Below are positions 1-7,600 of a stretch of 15,338 nt of DNA, piece by piece. A program made the translations under genes and the position numbers. Source of the stretch: CAZCSK01 sp964501265 (lineage in GTDB: Bacteria; Actinomycetota; CADDZG01; JAHWKV01); assembly GCA_964501265.1 (NCBI GenBank), contig CAZCSK010000047.1, positions 1-15,338 on the forward strand. Direction: 5' to 3'. Numbering within the stretch: the stretch's first letter is position 1; every line of letters starts with the position of its first letter. A model generated the notes under the pieces. The model ran no database searches and was not told the DNA's origin. It saw nothing but the letters and a program-made list of their open reading frames with translations.

Positions 1-586
1 CGCCCGCCGATTGAAACAAGGCATCGGCGCGCGAATCGTCTTTGTCGAGCAGAGTAAGTAGGTCTACGCCGAGGTACATTGCTACGACGGCGAAGGCCGC
101 TGTCTGAGGATCGATGAGCGCTTCGAAAGCAGTGCCCGAAATTGACTCTTTGATGACCCCCGCAGCAAATTCAATCCAAGGCTTCATGAGGTCAATCACT
201 TTTGGGCCCAGCCTGGGTTCAGACAGACTTCCCGCGATGATTTCAGCGAGCACGGTGATGTGGCCGGAGTCAAGATCTTCCCGGTAGAGGTTAGTCGCGG
301 TTTGGATCCTTTCATCGAACGTATTCGCGACCGACATGGCCTCTCGGTAGCGATCCAGGCGCGCCTTCCCCGAGACTTCAAGGGCTGCGAGCAGAAGATC
401 GTTCAAAGTGCCAAAGTGATAAAAAATCAGCGCTTGGTTGAAGCCTCCTCGCCTGGCAATAGCGCGGGCCGTGGCCGCGGCGAAGCCGTCTTTGGACAGA
501 GTGTCGAACGCAGCCTGAATGATCCTCTGCTTTGTGGAGGCAGGCCCGCCGCCGATTGGGGGCCGCCCACCGCTCGATTTGAGCAT
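1..586 (-). CDS. TetR/AcrR-family transcriptional regulator (C-terminus cut by window edge)
   Basis: I translated the minus strand from the ATG at 586 and found an open frame of 195 codons with no stop to the left edge, so the C-terminus is missing. Residues about 18-65 are a typical TetR DNA-binding domain: a helix starting TKQRIIQAAFDTLSKDGF, then ATARAIARRGG, then the recognition-helix signature GFNQALIFYHFGTLNDLL, where Y-H-F is the family hallmark. The rest is a helical ligand-binding and dimerisation region without recognisable specificity. A Gly/Pro-rich stretch (residues 5-15) precedes the HTH. A GGGAG about 12 bases upstream of the ATG is a weak ribosome-binding site; I saw no better start. 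The gene is divergent from the DUF4193/lnt-ppm1 pair and shares a 150-base gap containing an inverted repeat, so it may regulate itself and that pair; this is inference. The effector is unknown. Confidence 0.9.
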   Translation of the reverse strand, partial: MLKSSGGRPPIGGGPASTKQRIIQAAFDTLSKDGFAAATARAIARRGGFNQALIFYHFGTLNDLLLAALEVSGKARLDRYREAMSVANTFDERIQTATNLYREDLDSGHITVLAEIIAGSLSEPRLGPKVIDLMKPWIEFAAGVIKESISGTAFEALIDPQTAAFAVVAMYLGVDLLTLLDKDDSRADALFQSAG

Positions 587-637
587 GCGCTCAATGTACT
601 CCCGGGCCAGACTGGCGTCAAAGGCTGAGATGCTGAG

Positions 638-660
638 GTACCCCCAAGTGGGGCAGGTAC
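638..660. promoter_or_regulatory. Imperfect inverted repeat, candidate operator between divergent genes
   Basis: GTACC at 638-642 is mirrored by GGTAC at 656-660, and inside lies CCCCA-AG-TGGGG (642-653), a second inverted repeat with a slightly different centre. It ends exactly where a candidate -35 box for the plus-strand genes begins, and it sits 52 bases upstream of the TetR start. TetR proteins usually bind short palindromes between themselves and a divergent target, so this is a reasonable operator candidate. The match is by eye only. Confidence 0.35.
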
Positions 661-688
661 TTGCAGTTTCTCCGTAATAGCGCATAAT
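661..688 (+). promoter_or_regulatory. Candidate sigma70-type promoter for the DUF4193 / lnt-ppm1 pair
   Basis: TTGCAG (661-666) and CATAAT (683-688) are separated by 16 bases, close to the housekeeping -35/-10 consensus. Transcription would start near 695, giving a leader of about 45 bases to the GTG at 740. The inverted repeat at 638-660 abuts the -35 box. Assigned by eye. Confidence 0.4.
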
Positions 689-739
689 CCGATTTTCGAT
701 TTGCGGGTCCTGACCCCAGATGACGAAGGGATGGAAATA

Positions 740-1012
740 GTGGCTGTGGTCAATGATGACGATGATGACGATGACGATGCCGTGGTTAAACCCGCGGAGG
801 CAGATCTTGAGGAGCTCGTCGCCGACCCAGGCGCTGAGGCCGAAGAGGAGGGATCTGTACTCGAGCTTGCTGCCGAGGAACGGCTCGAAACGCTTTCGAT
901 CCGCCCGACCCCGAAACAAGCAAACGAATTCGTTTGTGCGTCTTGCCATCTCGTAAAGCACCTCAGTCAGCTGGCCCATCGGAAAAAGCAACTCTGTCGC
1001 GATTGCGTCTGA
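740..1012 (+). CDS. DUF4193-like small acidic zinc-ribbon protein
   Basis: This is a 90-residue protein if started at GTG 740. The N-terminal half is extremely acidic, with eight consecutive Asp (codons from about 755) followed by Glu-rich sequence. The C-terminal third, from PTPKQANEF, carries two CxxC pairs (C-A-S-C and C-R-D-C) about 20 residues apart, the arrangement of the actinobacterial DUF4193 family and consistent with one bound zinc. No function is established for that family. I chose GTG 740 because AAGGG at 726-730 lies nine bases upstream; ATG 731 directly abuts that AAGGG, and the frame opens back to a TTG at 701, so both remain possible. It overlaps the next gene by about 10 bases if that gene starts at TTG 1003, suggesting translational coupling. 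The acidic tail and zinc ribbon suggest a protein- or nucleic-acid-interaction role, which is inference. Confidence 0.75.
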   Translation: MAVVNDDDDDDDDAVVKPAEADLEELVADPGAEAEEEGSVLELAAEERLETLSIRPTPKQANEFVCASCHLVKHLSQLAHRKKQLCRDCV

Positions 1013-3261
1013 AAGGCGCGTCAAAAAGAAGAGTCAGCTTGGGTCTCATCGCCGGGGTCTCGTCCGGCCTTGGGCTTTCGCTCGCGTTTCCACCCGCCGA
1101 TCTGGGGCCGCTGGCTGCCATCGCCCTTGTGCCGATCGCGTTGGTGTTCAGGCGAGGCTCGGCTCGCACTGTAGCGGCATCCGCATTTGGTTTTGGAGTG
1201 AGCTTCTTTTCAACTTTGCTTTCATGGGTATGGCTATTCGGAGCCCCCGCCTATTTAGGGTTGGTGATCCTCCAATCGTTGATAGTCGGGGCGGCCCTCT
1301 TTGTCGGGATGTTGGTGCGAGACCGGCTCGGAGGGCTCGCATTTCCTTTTCTCTATCTGGCGGGGGAGTATCTGCGTTCGCACCTTCCTCTCGGGGGTTT
1401 CGGTTGGGGGGGCTTGGGTTATTCGCAGCACAACAATCTAATCGCTCTTCGCGTCGCGCCGTTTGCCGGCGTTTGGGGAATCAGTCTCGTGGTTCTGCTC
1501 ATCAACGTATCCATAGCCTCGGCACTACCGCTAATCAAGTCGCGCCCACGAGCCGCGGCAGGTCGGCTGGGTATTGCAGCCCTGCTGGCACTGGCTCCGT
1601 CCGTGCTTGCTCCCGGAGTGGCCACAGGCAGGCCAGCGCGCATCGCCATGATCCAGGGCAATGTTCCTGAAAATACTCTCGACCCAAATTCCGACGACTT
1701 CACCGTCTTGACAAGTCACCTAAGACTCACGCGCCAAATCGCCGATGAGGATCCGTCGTTGGTCATCTGGGCAGAGAGCTCTTTCGACCAAGATCCGTTC
1801 AATCACCCAGCGCTGCAAAATCCTCTTACACGCGTCATCAGGGAAATCGGCGCGCCGTTCTTGGTCGGCGCGACTCTGGATTCGGACGATCTCGCCAAGG
1901 GAGATCTGATCAACGCCAACCTCTTTTTTCGCTCCAACGGTCAGCTCGAAGGAACTTACGCGAAGCAACATCCTGTTCCGTTTGGAGAATACGTTCCCCT
2001 ACGCAGCCTGCTGGTTCCATTGGTCAAAGAACTCGAGCGCGTACCCTTCGATATGGTCAGCGGGACCGAATCGACCACGTTCACAATTGATGAGGGAACT
2101 TTTGGGTCGGTCATCTGCTACGAATCAACTTACCCAGATCTCGTTCGTAAATTTGTGCGCAACGGAGCGAGGCTTCTTGTCGTATCCACGAACAACTCGT
2201 CCTTCAACCGGACTGCAGCCAGCGCCCAGCACGTCGCCTTCAGTCAATTGCGAGCGGCCGAAAATAGGATGTGGGTAGCGCATGCTGCGATCAGCGGCAT
2301 CTCAGCGGTAGTGGCGCCCGACGGCAAAGTAGTCGGTCGAACTGAGTTGTTCTCCGAAGACGTTCTCCTGCCCACCGTCCGCTTCGCAACCGGCATCACT
2401 GCCTACGCGCGGTGGGGAGATTGGCTTCCAATCGGGATCTTGCTGATGTTGGGGGCAGCGGCATTGGCCGAGGTTCTCGGTCGCCTCCGACGAAGGGGGC
2501 CGATGCCCGACCTTGTCGCGTCAGATGAGCAGCTTAAACCCCTCATTGTGATTCCGACGTTCAATGAGGCGGCCACGATCGATGGACTCGTTAACCTCGT
2601 CCTATCGACTGTGCCGAACGCCTCGGTCCTGGTAGTCGACGACTCCTCGCCAGATGGCACAGCAGCCATTGTCCGACAAAAGACTAATGCGGACACTCGA
2701 GTTTTCCTGCTGGAGCAGGAATCCAAGCGAGGACTGGGTCGCGCCTACGTAGCAGGGTTCACTTGGGGGCTCTTACGGGATTTTTCGCACTTCGTTGAGA
2801 TGGATGCGGACCTTTCGCACAATCCCGCCGACCTTCCCCGGTTAATCGCGGCCACCCAAACGTCTCATGTTGCGATCGGTTCCCGATACGTTAGTGGGGG
2901 AGGAGTACAAGGCTGGTCGGGCTCTCGGCTGTTGCTATCGCGTGCAGGTAACGCATACGCGCGCTTGGTACTTGGATTCGCCGTACGGGATTCGACGAGC
3001 GGCTTTCGCTGCTACACCAGACCCTTTCTCCAAAATATCGATCTGCCGTCGGTCGCATCCAACGGGTACGCCTTCCAGATCGACATGACACATCGTGCAC
3101 TCAAAGGGGGCTTTCGCGTCATCGAAATTCCAATCGTCTTCAGAGAGCGGGCGGCCGGCACATCCAAGATGTCTCGCGCTATCGTCTTCGAGGCCATCTT
3201 TTCCGTCGTAACTTGGAAGCTTCGGGACACCTTCCTGCCAGGCCGAAAGTCCAAGGCCTAG
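1003..3261 (+). CDS. ppm1: Apolipoprotein N-acyltransferase fused to polyprenol-monophosphomannose synthase
   Basis: Two enzymes are joined, as in mycobacterial Ppm1. The N-terminal part (residues about 10-480, numbered from TTG 1003) has several membrane helices followed by a carbon-nitrogen hydrolase domain with the expected Lnt triad: Glu in WAESS (codon 1774), Lys in YAKQHPVPFGEYVP and Cys in VICYE. Lnt transfers an acyl chain from phospholipid to the N-terminal Cys of lipoproteins. The C-terminal part (about 510-752) is a GT2 dolichol-phosphate-mannose-synthase domain with VIPTFNEA, DDSSPDGT, MDADLSHNP and GSRY. It should make polyprenyl-phosphate mannose from GDP-mannose, the donor for lipoglycans and protein O-mannosylation, and it has no membrane segment of its own after the catalytic region. 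The start is uncertain: there is no ATG; the frame opens to TTG 934, TTG 1003 overlaps the upstream stop, and TTG 1039 has a purine-rich AAGAAGAG upstream. All retain the first helix. Confidence 0.93.
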   Translation: MRLKGASKRRVSLGLIAGVSSGLGLSLAFPPADLGPLAAIALVPIALVFRRGSARTVAASAFGFGVSFFSTLLSWVWLFGAPAYLGLVILQSLIVGAALFVGMLVRDRLGGLAFPFLYLAGEYLRSHLPLGGFGWGGLGYSQHNNLIALRVAPFAGVWGISLVVLLINVSIASALPLIKSRPRAAAGRLGIAALLALAPSVLAPGVATGRPARIAMIQGNVPENTLDPNSDDFTVLTSHLRLTRQIADEDPSLVIWAESSFDQDPFNHPALQNPLTRVIREIGAPFLVGATLDSDDLAKGDLINANLFFRSNGQLEGTYAKQHPVPFGEYVPLRSLLVPLVKELERVPFDMVSGTESTTFTIDEGTFGSVICYESTYPDLVRKFVRNGARLLVVSTNNSSFNRTAASAQHVAFSQLRAAENRMWVAHAAISGISAVVAPDGKVVGRTELFSEDVLLPTVRFATGITAYARWGDWLPIGILLMLGAAALAEVLGRLRRRGPMPDLVASDEQLKPLIVIPTFNEAATIDGLVNLVLSTVPNASVLVVDDSSPDGTAAIVRQKTNADTRVFLLEQESKRGLGRAYVAGFTWGLLRDFSHFVEMDADLSHNPADLPRLIAATQTSHVAIGSRYVSGGGVQGWSGSRLLLSRAGNAYARLVLGFAVRDSTSGFRCYTRPFLQNIDLPSVASNGYAFQIDMTHRALKGGFRVIEIPIVFRERAAGTSKMSRAIVFEAIFSVVTWKLRDTFLPGRKSKA

Positions 3262-3302
3262 AGATCTCACGGTGATCAAGTGACTTCCTGCCCCCAGCGC
3301 CC

Positions 3303-3698
3303 TTACCGCATGCCCGTGTCGATGTAGAGCGTGACGGTCAGGAAACGGTCGGCCACGACCGTCACTGGCACGGGCTTGCCGCTGGGGGCCAGGCGTGAGC
3401 TAAGGGGCAACGCAAGCAGCACAAACTCTCCTGGGGGAAGGCCGATCCGAAAACGTCCGTCAGCCCCGGACTGGGTTATGAAAATGACCTCTTGCGTACT
3501 CGGGTCCGTAACCTGAATCTCAGCTTCCGCTGGAGTATCAGGACACGGCGACCCTTCCTGCACGACGGGGCAATTGGGCCCGCTGAGGACGACACCCTCA
3601 ACGCCCGACCTTTGGGCCCTAGAAGGAGGTGGATCATCCCGACACGCCGCTCCAACAATGGCCACTACAAGAACCAGCGCCGCTAGGCGAACTTTCAT
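3303..3698 (-). CDS. Putative lipoprotein with carboxypeptidase-regulatory-like domain
   Basis: This protein has 131 residues. It begins MKVR, followed by a hydrophobic stretch (LAALVLVVAIVGAA) and a Cys at residue 19 with RDDPPP after it, a plausible lipoprotein signal peptide. The -3 position is Gly rather than Leu or Val, so the lipobox is atypical. The mature part reads VEGVVLSG..., ...AEIQVTDPSTQEVIF, ...ADGRFRIGLPPGEFVLLAL, ...VTLYID, the pattern of the small beta-sandwich carboxypeptidase regulatory (CarboxypepD_reg) fold seen in surface lipoproteins. An internal Cys pair (GPNCPV..SPCPD) may form a disulfide. The frame extends upstream to TTG 3773, but the ATG at 3698 places the signal peptide at the N-terminus and is preferred. 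The gene is convergent with lnt/ppm1 (41-base gap), whose Lnt half would acylate such proteins. Its role is unknown; it is probably a structural or ligand-binding envelope protein. Confidence 0.75.
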   Translation of the reverse strand: MKVRLAALVLVVAIVGAACRDDPPPSRAQRSGVEGVVLSGPNCPVVQEGSPCPDTPAEAEIQVTDPSTQEVIFITQSGADGRFRIGLPPGEFVLLALPLSSRLAPSGKPVPVTVVADRFLTVTLYIDTGMR

Positions 3699-3711
3699 GA
3701 ACCCGATTCTA
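3699..3711 (-). promoter_or_regulatory. Candidate -10 box implying a leaderless transcript for the lipoprotein gene
   Basis: On the minus strand TAGAAT lies at 3711-3706, eight bases before the ATG at 3698. A transcript initiating six to seven bases after this box would begin at or next to the start codon. No Shine-Dalgarno sequence precedes that ATG, which fits the leaderless mRNAs common in actinobacteria. No convincing -35 box was seen. Confidence 0.4.
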
Positions 3712-3745
3712 GTCACTCGCGCGGACGTGCCTACCACCAGGTTCA

Positions 3746-3775
3746 CATTGCTTGTGAATTCTTTCACAAGCAATG
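3746..3775. repeat. Perfect 13-bp inverted repeat, 4-base loop, covering the nucleotidyltransferase start codon
   Basis: CATTGCTTGTGAA (3746-3758) is followed by TTCT and then its exact reverse complement (3763-3775). The last three bases are the ATG of the nucleotidyltransferase gene. The element lies between that gene and the divergent lipoprotein gene. As DNA it could be an operator for a dimeric repressor; as RNA it could fold into a hairpin hiding the start codon. No Shine-Dalgarno precedes the ATG, because the sequence in that position is hairpin stem. Confidence 0.85.
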
Positions 3776-4612
3776 GGACCCCCTACGGTATTGCCGCCAA
3801 AGGTAGAGGATGCTGTCAAGATTCTCGGTCCTAAGTATCGAGATCTCCTCGTGCGTGCAGTGGCTGTCCTAACAAGAGACGAGCGCGTGCGCGCGATGTG
3901 GCTGTCAGGATCACTGGCTCGCGGACTCGCAGACAAGGCCTCCGACTTAGATCTCGTTGTTGCCGTAGCCGACGATGCCCTGAAGGACTTCTGTGGATCG
4001 TGGCGGACTTGGCTCGAAGAAATCACCCCGACCGTTCTAGCCCGTCCACTCGGAAGTACTGGAAGCTTCTTCGCCGTCATCGGGAGTTGGGAACGCTGTG
4101 ATGTGGTCGTTGAGGGGGTAGGTTCGGTGGCAACATCGCAAGTCCGCGACAGAATCCCTGTCTTCGACAAGGGCGATCTGTCCAGCCTCATCCCCATAGC
4201 GGACCCGGTGCCCGGTCCTTCGTCTGGCCAGATCGAGTTCTTGATCACCGAGGCATTTCGTATTTATGGCCAATTGGCCGTGGTCGTCGATCGCGAGGAC
4301 TGGCTTCTCGGACTCGAGGGCATCTACAATCTTCGAATCCTTCTGTACCAGCTATTCGTCGAGTCGAACGCCCCTGCACAACGCTACGGCTTGAAGCGGT
4401 GGAGTGCGAAGCTCACGAAGGGTCAGCGTACGGTCCTGGAGTCGATGCCTACCGGTAAGCCCAACAAGGACGCCGTAATTGAGGGACATGTCCAGCTGAT
4501 CGGCACATTCACTGCGCATGCTCGGGATATTGCTGCGGCTCTGGGAGTCGAGTGGCCGGACAGGCTGGAAAGCGCGACCTACAAGTACCTACACGATCGT
4601 TTGGGAATCTAG
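3773..4612 (+). CDS. Nucleotidyltransferase-domain protein (Pol-beta superfamily), substrate unknown
   Basis: This protein has 279 residues. Near residues 41-62 it carries the hallmark of Pol-beta-type nucleotidyltransferases, WLSGSLARGLADKASDLDLV: the G-S motif (46-47) and the D-x-D metal ligands (Asp58, Asp60). A third acidic residue is likely Asp110 in RCDVVVE. The C-terminal half is probably helical (YNLRILLYQLFVESNAP, LKRWSAKLTKGQRTVLESM), as in aminoglycoside- or lincosamide-type nucleotidyltransferases and many uncharacterised stand-alone relatives. It should transfer a nucleotide to a small molecule or protein, but nothing in the sequence identifies the acceptor, so I do not call it a resistance gene. 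ATG 3773 is the first start after an in-frame TGA at 3755-3757; a TTG at 3791 is an alternative if the hairpin over the ATG blocks initiation. The gene stands alone, convergent with the large protease gene, and is bracketed by perfect palindromes. Confidence 0.85.
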   Translation: MGPPTVLPPKVEDAVKILGPKYRDLLVRAVAVLTRDERVRAMWLSGSLARGLADKASDLDLVVAVADDALKDFCGSWRTWLEEITPTVLARPLGSTGSFFAVIGSWERCDVVVEGVGSVATSQVRDRIPVFDKGDLSSLIPIADPVPGPSSGQIEFLITEAFRIYGQLAVVVDREDWLLGLEGIYNLRILLYQLFVESNAPAQRYGLKRWSAKLTKGQRTVLESMPTGKPNKDAVIEGHVQLIGTFTAHARDIAAALGVEWPDRLESATYKYLHDRLGI

Positions 4613-4630
4613 GCCACCCAGGGCTATTCC

Positions 4631-4654
4631 ATTACTAAAGTATTCTTTAGTAAT
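4631..4654. terminator. Perfect 10-bp AT-rich stem-loop between convergent genes
   Basis: ATTACTAAAG (4631-4640), loop TATT, then the exact reverse complement CTTTAGTAAT (4645-4654). It sits 18 bases after the nucleotidyltransferase stop and 27 bases beyond the protease stop on the other strand, a position typical of a bidirectional terminator. The stem is AT-rich and no T-run follows, so it is not a classic intrinsic terminator; it may instead be a 3' processing or protein-binding element. The core ATTCTTT also occurs in the palindrome at 3746-3775. Confidence 0.55.
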
Positions 4655-4681
4655 CAATCAGATCTGGCGCTGTACGCCTCC

Positions 4682-7600
4682 CTATCCGGTGAACCAGCCT
4701 GCCACGTCGAAGATTACGTCGGTGTTGCCTGAAGAGTTGTACAGCTCGACCCGCCCACCTGGTCCCACTTTGACCACAACCAGGTTGGGAACGGTCTGGC
4801 CCGCGACGAAGTTGAGGTTCGATACGAACGGCTTAGGCTCGGTGGGATAAAGCGTTAGGTACCCAGCTTGGGTTGGGTCAACGGCGGTTACGTTCATCAC
4901 CACCGCAGAGACTCCCACCGTAGGGATGCCTCCTTTGCCGAGGATGGGTACCGAGATCGACTCGCCGGGGCCGACTGCCTGGGTGAATCCACCGGTCCCG
5001 TACCTCGTATCAAGAATCCTGAAGGGACTCAAGGCCTCAAAGCTACCCCCCTCAGATGTCGAGCCATCGGAGAGCCACCCAGCGACGTCGAAGATCACAT
5101 GTGTATTTCCGCCGCTGTTGAAGACGTTGACCTTGTTCTGCGCACCGAGGCGTACGAAGACCAGGTTCGGGACCGTCTGGCCGCCGACGAAATTGATGTT
5201 GGAAGCCAGTGGGCGCGTCTGGCCATTTGGGTAAACGGTGAAGTATCCCGGCGCGGTAGCGTCGACGGCAGTCACGTTGAGCACGACCCCGGAGACACCC
5301 GTCGCCGGAAAACCGCCCTCCCCGAGGATCGCAACACTGAACTCCTCTCCAGGACCGATCGGGCCCCCGGTCCCCAGTCGAGAGTCGAGGATCCTAGCGG
5401 GAGCAACAGGCGTATAGCCGCCTCCGGGAATGTCCGTTGTACCGTCGGACACCCACCCTGCCACATCAAATATCACGTGCGCTTCACCGGCTGAGTTGTA
5501 AACGCTCACCTTGCCCGCCGATCCCAATTCCACGACCACCAGATTGGCGATCGTCTGGCCGGGGCCAAAATTTAGATTCGAAGCCGTCGGGCGCTCGAGA
5601 CCGGTGGGATAGACCGTGAAGTGGCTCGATTCACTTGGATCGACGGCCGTCACGTTCATCACGACGGCCGTGGCGTTCTCAGGAACTCCGCCAACTCCTC
5701 CGACCTGAATGTCGCGAGCGGCATCAGGTCCCAGGGGGCCTAGCGCTCCCCCAGTGCCGTCTCGCGTGTCTAGGATTCTCACCGGTCTTACCAACGGTAC
5801 GTATTTCTTCGCAAATATTTGGGTTTCGTCGACTGCGATTACGACCAATGGTCCGCGGTTGCCGGCCTCGTCCACCGCCCGCAACGCGAGGGACTGAGTT
5901 CCCGGCGTCAGGTAGAAAGTAAGAGATTCGGGACTTCCTGCGGCCTTCGGGGAGGCGGTCGGAACAGGGGCCGCGTTCTCAAAGTTGCCTTCGGTGATCG
6001 GTGCACTAGACGTTCGCAACTCATAGCTTGTTGATTTGTCACACTTACCGTCGTCTCCCACTGCGGTCCATCGAAGCGAAACGACGTCGCCGGCGTCCGA
6101 CAATACCGGCATGTCGATCTTCGCAGGACGCCGCGTATCGGCGTGGTAGTTGCCGGTATTCCATTCATCGTGCCGGAACTTGCGCCATTCATCCTTTTGA
6201 CAGGCGACGCTTTCAGGCGCGGACCACACGAAAAGTGAACCAAGCCGGGTCGTCTGAACCACCTCAACATCGCCGTCCCCGTCGATATCGCCTATTGAAG
6301 GCCCCGAGGTCTGCCACTGCCCCGTGTTCTTGGGCCAGCCGGCAGGCTCCTGGCCGAGGCGGTTGAATGCGTGGACGAAGAAACCTCCGCTTGAGTCGAT
6401 GACTTCGGTCATTCCATCCCCATTGAGGTCAGCAACAGACGGAGAGTTTAGGAACTGCCAGTCTTCAATGACTCGGGGAAAAGCTGGCTTGGGAGATCCG
6501 TTTGACGCATTCCAGACACTGAGGAGGTGGTCGAATGGAGTGAAGGTGCCCGGCTGAGCATTAGCCGCGACCAAACGATTACCAACACTGCCAGCCATGT
6601 ACTCCAAACTCCCGTCACCGTCGATATCGCCGAAGGCGCCGTTGGCGACATAGAAGTGCGAAGGCTGGTCGGCGGCATTGGGAAGACCACCCTCGGGAGT
6701 CGTTTCGTCTAGGTCCAGGCTCCCCGGCCCGGTAGCGCCGAAAGAGCCGGACATGGTTGAAAACGTCGACCCGTCGAAGCGATAAATCGTGGCGTCACCG
6801 ATAAATGCTGTCAGGGCGCTCTCGAGTTTGCCGTCGCCGTCGATATCGGCCAGAACGGGTGATGTTGTGACCCCCTCAGCCACGAGTGGAACCGCGGACG
6901 GAGAAAGTGACGTTGGTTTCACCGGCCAGTTCGGAGCGATAGTGCCGTCCGACCTGATCAAGTATGCGCGCCCCGACCCCCCTGTACCCGGAGGGGCAGG
7001 AGTGGAGTAAGTCTCGTTCGTGCCGACGACAATGTCATTGAAACCAACCCCGTCGACATTAGCAATGGCGGCGCTGGAAAGGATCGCCCGTGGAGCGAAC
7101 TGACTGACTCCCGAGGGAGCCGACCCCGCGTCGAAAATCTGCTTCGGGAAGTTGCCGAACCGATCCCCCTCCGAGTTCCACGCATAGAGTTTTTGATCAA
7201 TCGACCCAACTACTATTTCGAGTTTGCCGTCGCCATCTAGGTCGCCGAGGGCAGGTGTTGCCCCTATCCCCTCAGGGTGGCTGTTCTCAATCTGCGAGTG
7301 AGGCGGGTAGGGATCGCGGCTAAAACCTGGGTCCGTCGCGACGGGAAAACCGGAGCACACCGACGCGTCGGCGTTCCAGCAATAAACCTTGCCGTTGGTC
7401 GCAGCAACCACGATCTCCTGCACTCCGTCGCGATCTATGTCGCCTACAGCCGGCCCGCCGATGATCGGAGCGTAAGACAGGGCAACCTCCCCATTGGCGG
7501 GGTTAAGGTCGAAGGCATCGGAGGTCGCAAGCGGTAGGCTGAGGGGGACATCGGCATGGACAGGGAAGCCGGCAAGCTCCGACCCGTCGCTCTTGATCGC

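Noticed and set aside
20..41. Twin-arginine (Tat) signal on the protease, from the RR at residues 20-21 (the residues, not the nucleotides of this range)
   Set aside because: The sequence after RR is FQIFLL, which lacks the x-F-L-K pattern, so an ordinary Sec signal peptide is more likely.
3262..3302. Terminator between lnt/ppm1 and the lipoprotein gene
   Set aside because: Only a tiny TCAC-G-GTGA palindrome is present, with no stable stem or T-run.
3699..3773. Longer lipoprotein start at TTG 3773
   Set aside because: It would bury the signal peptide behind 25 residues and translate through the palindrome; the ATG at 3698 gives a normal N-terminal signal.
3709..4248. Minus-strand open frame of 179 codons opposite the nucleotidyltransferase
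   Set aside because: It is the complement of a gene with clear catalytic motifs and shows low-complexity Ser/Thr/Arg-rich sequence typical of shadow frames.
4868..5494. Long plus-strand open frame of 208 codons opposite the protease
   Set aside because: It lies antisense to the conserved C-terminal repeats of the protease, has no recognisable domain, and is explained by the high GC content and codon bias of the real gene.
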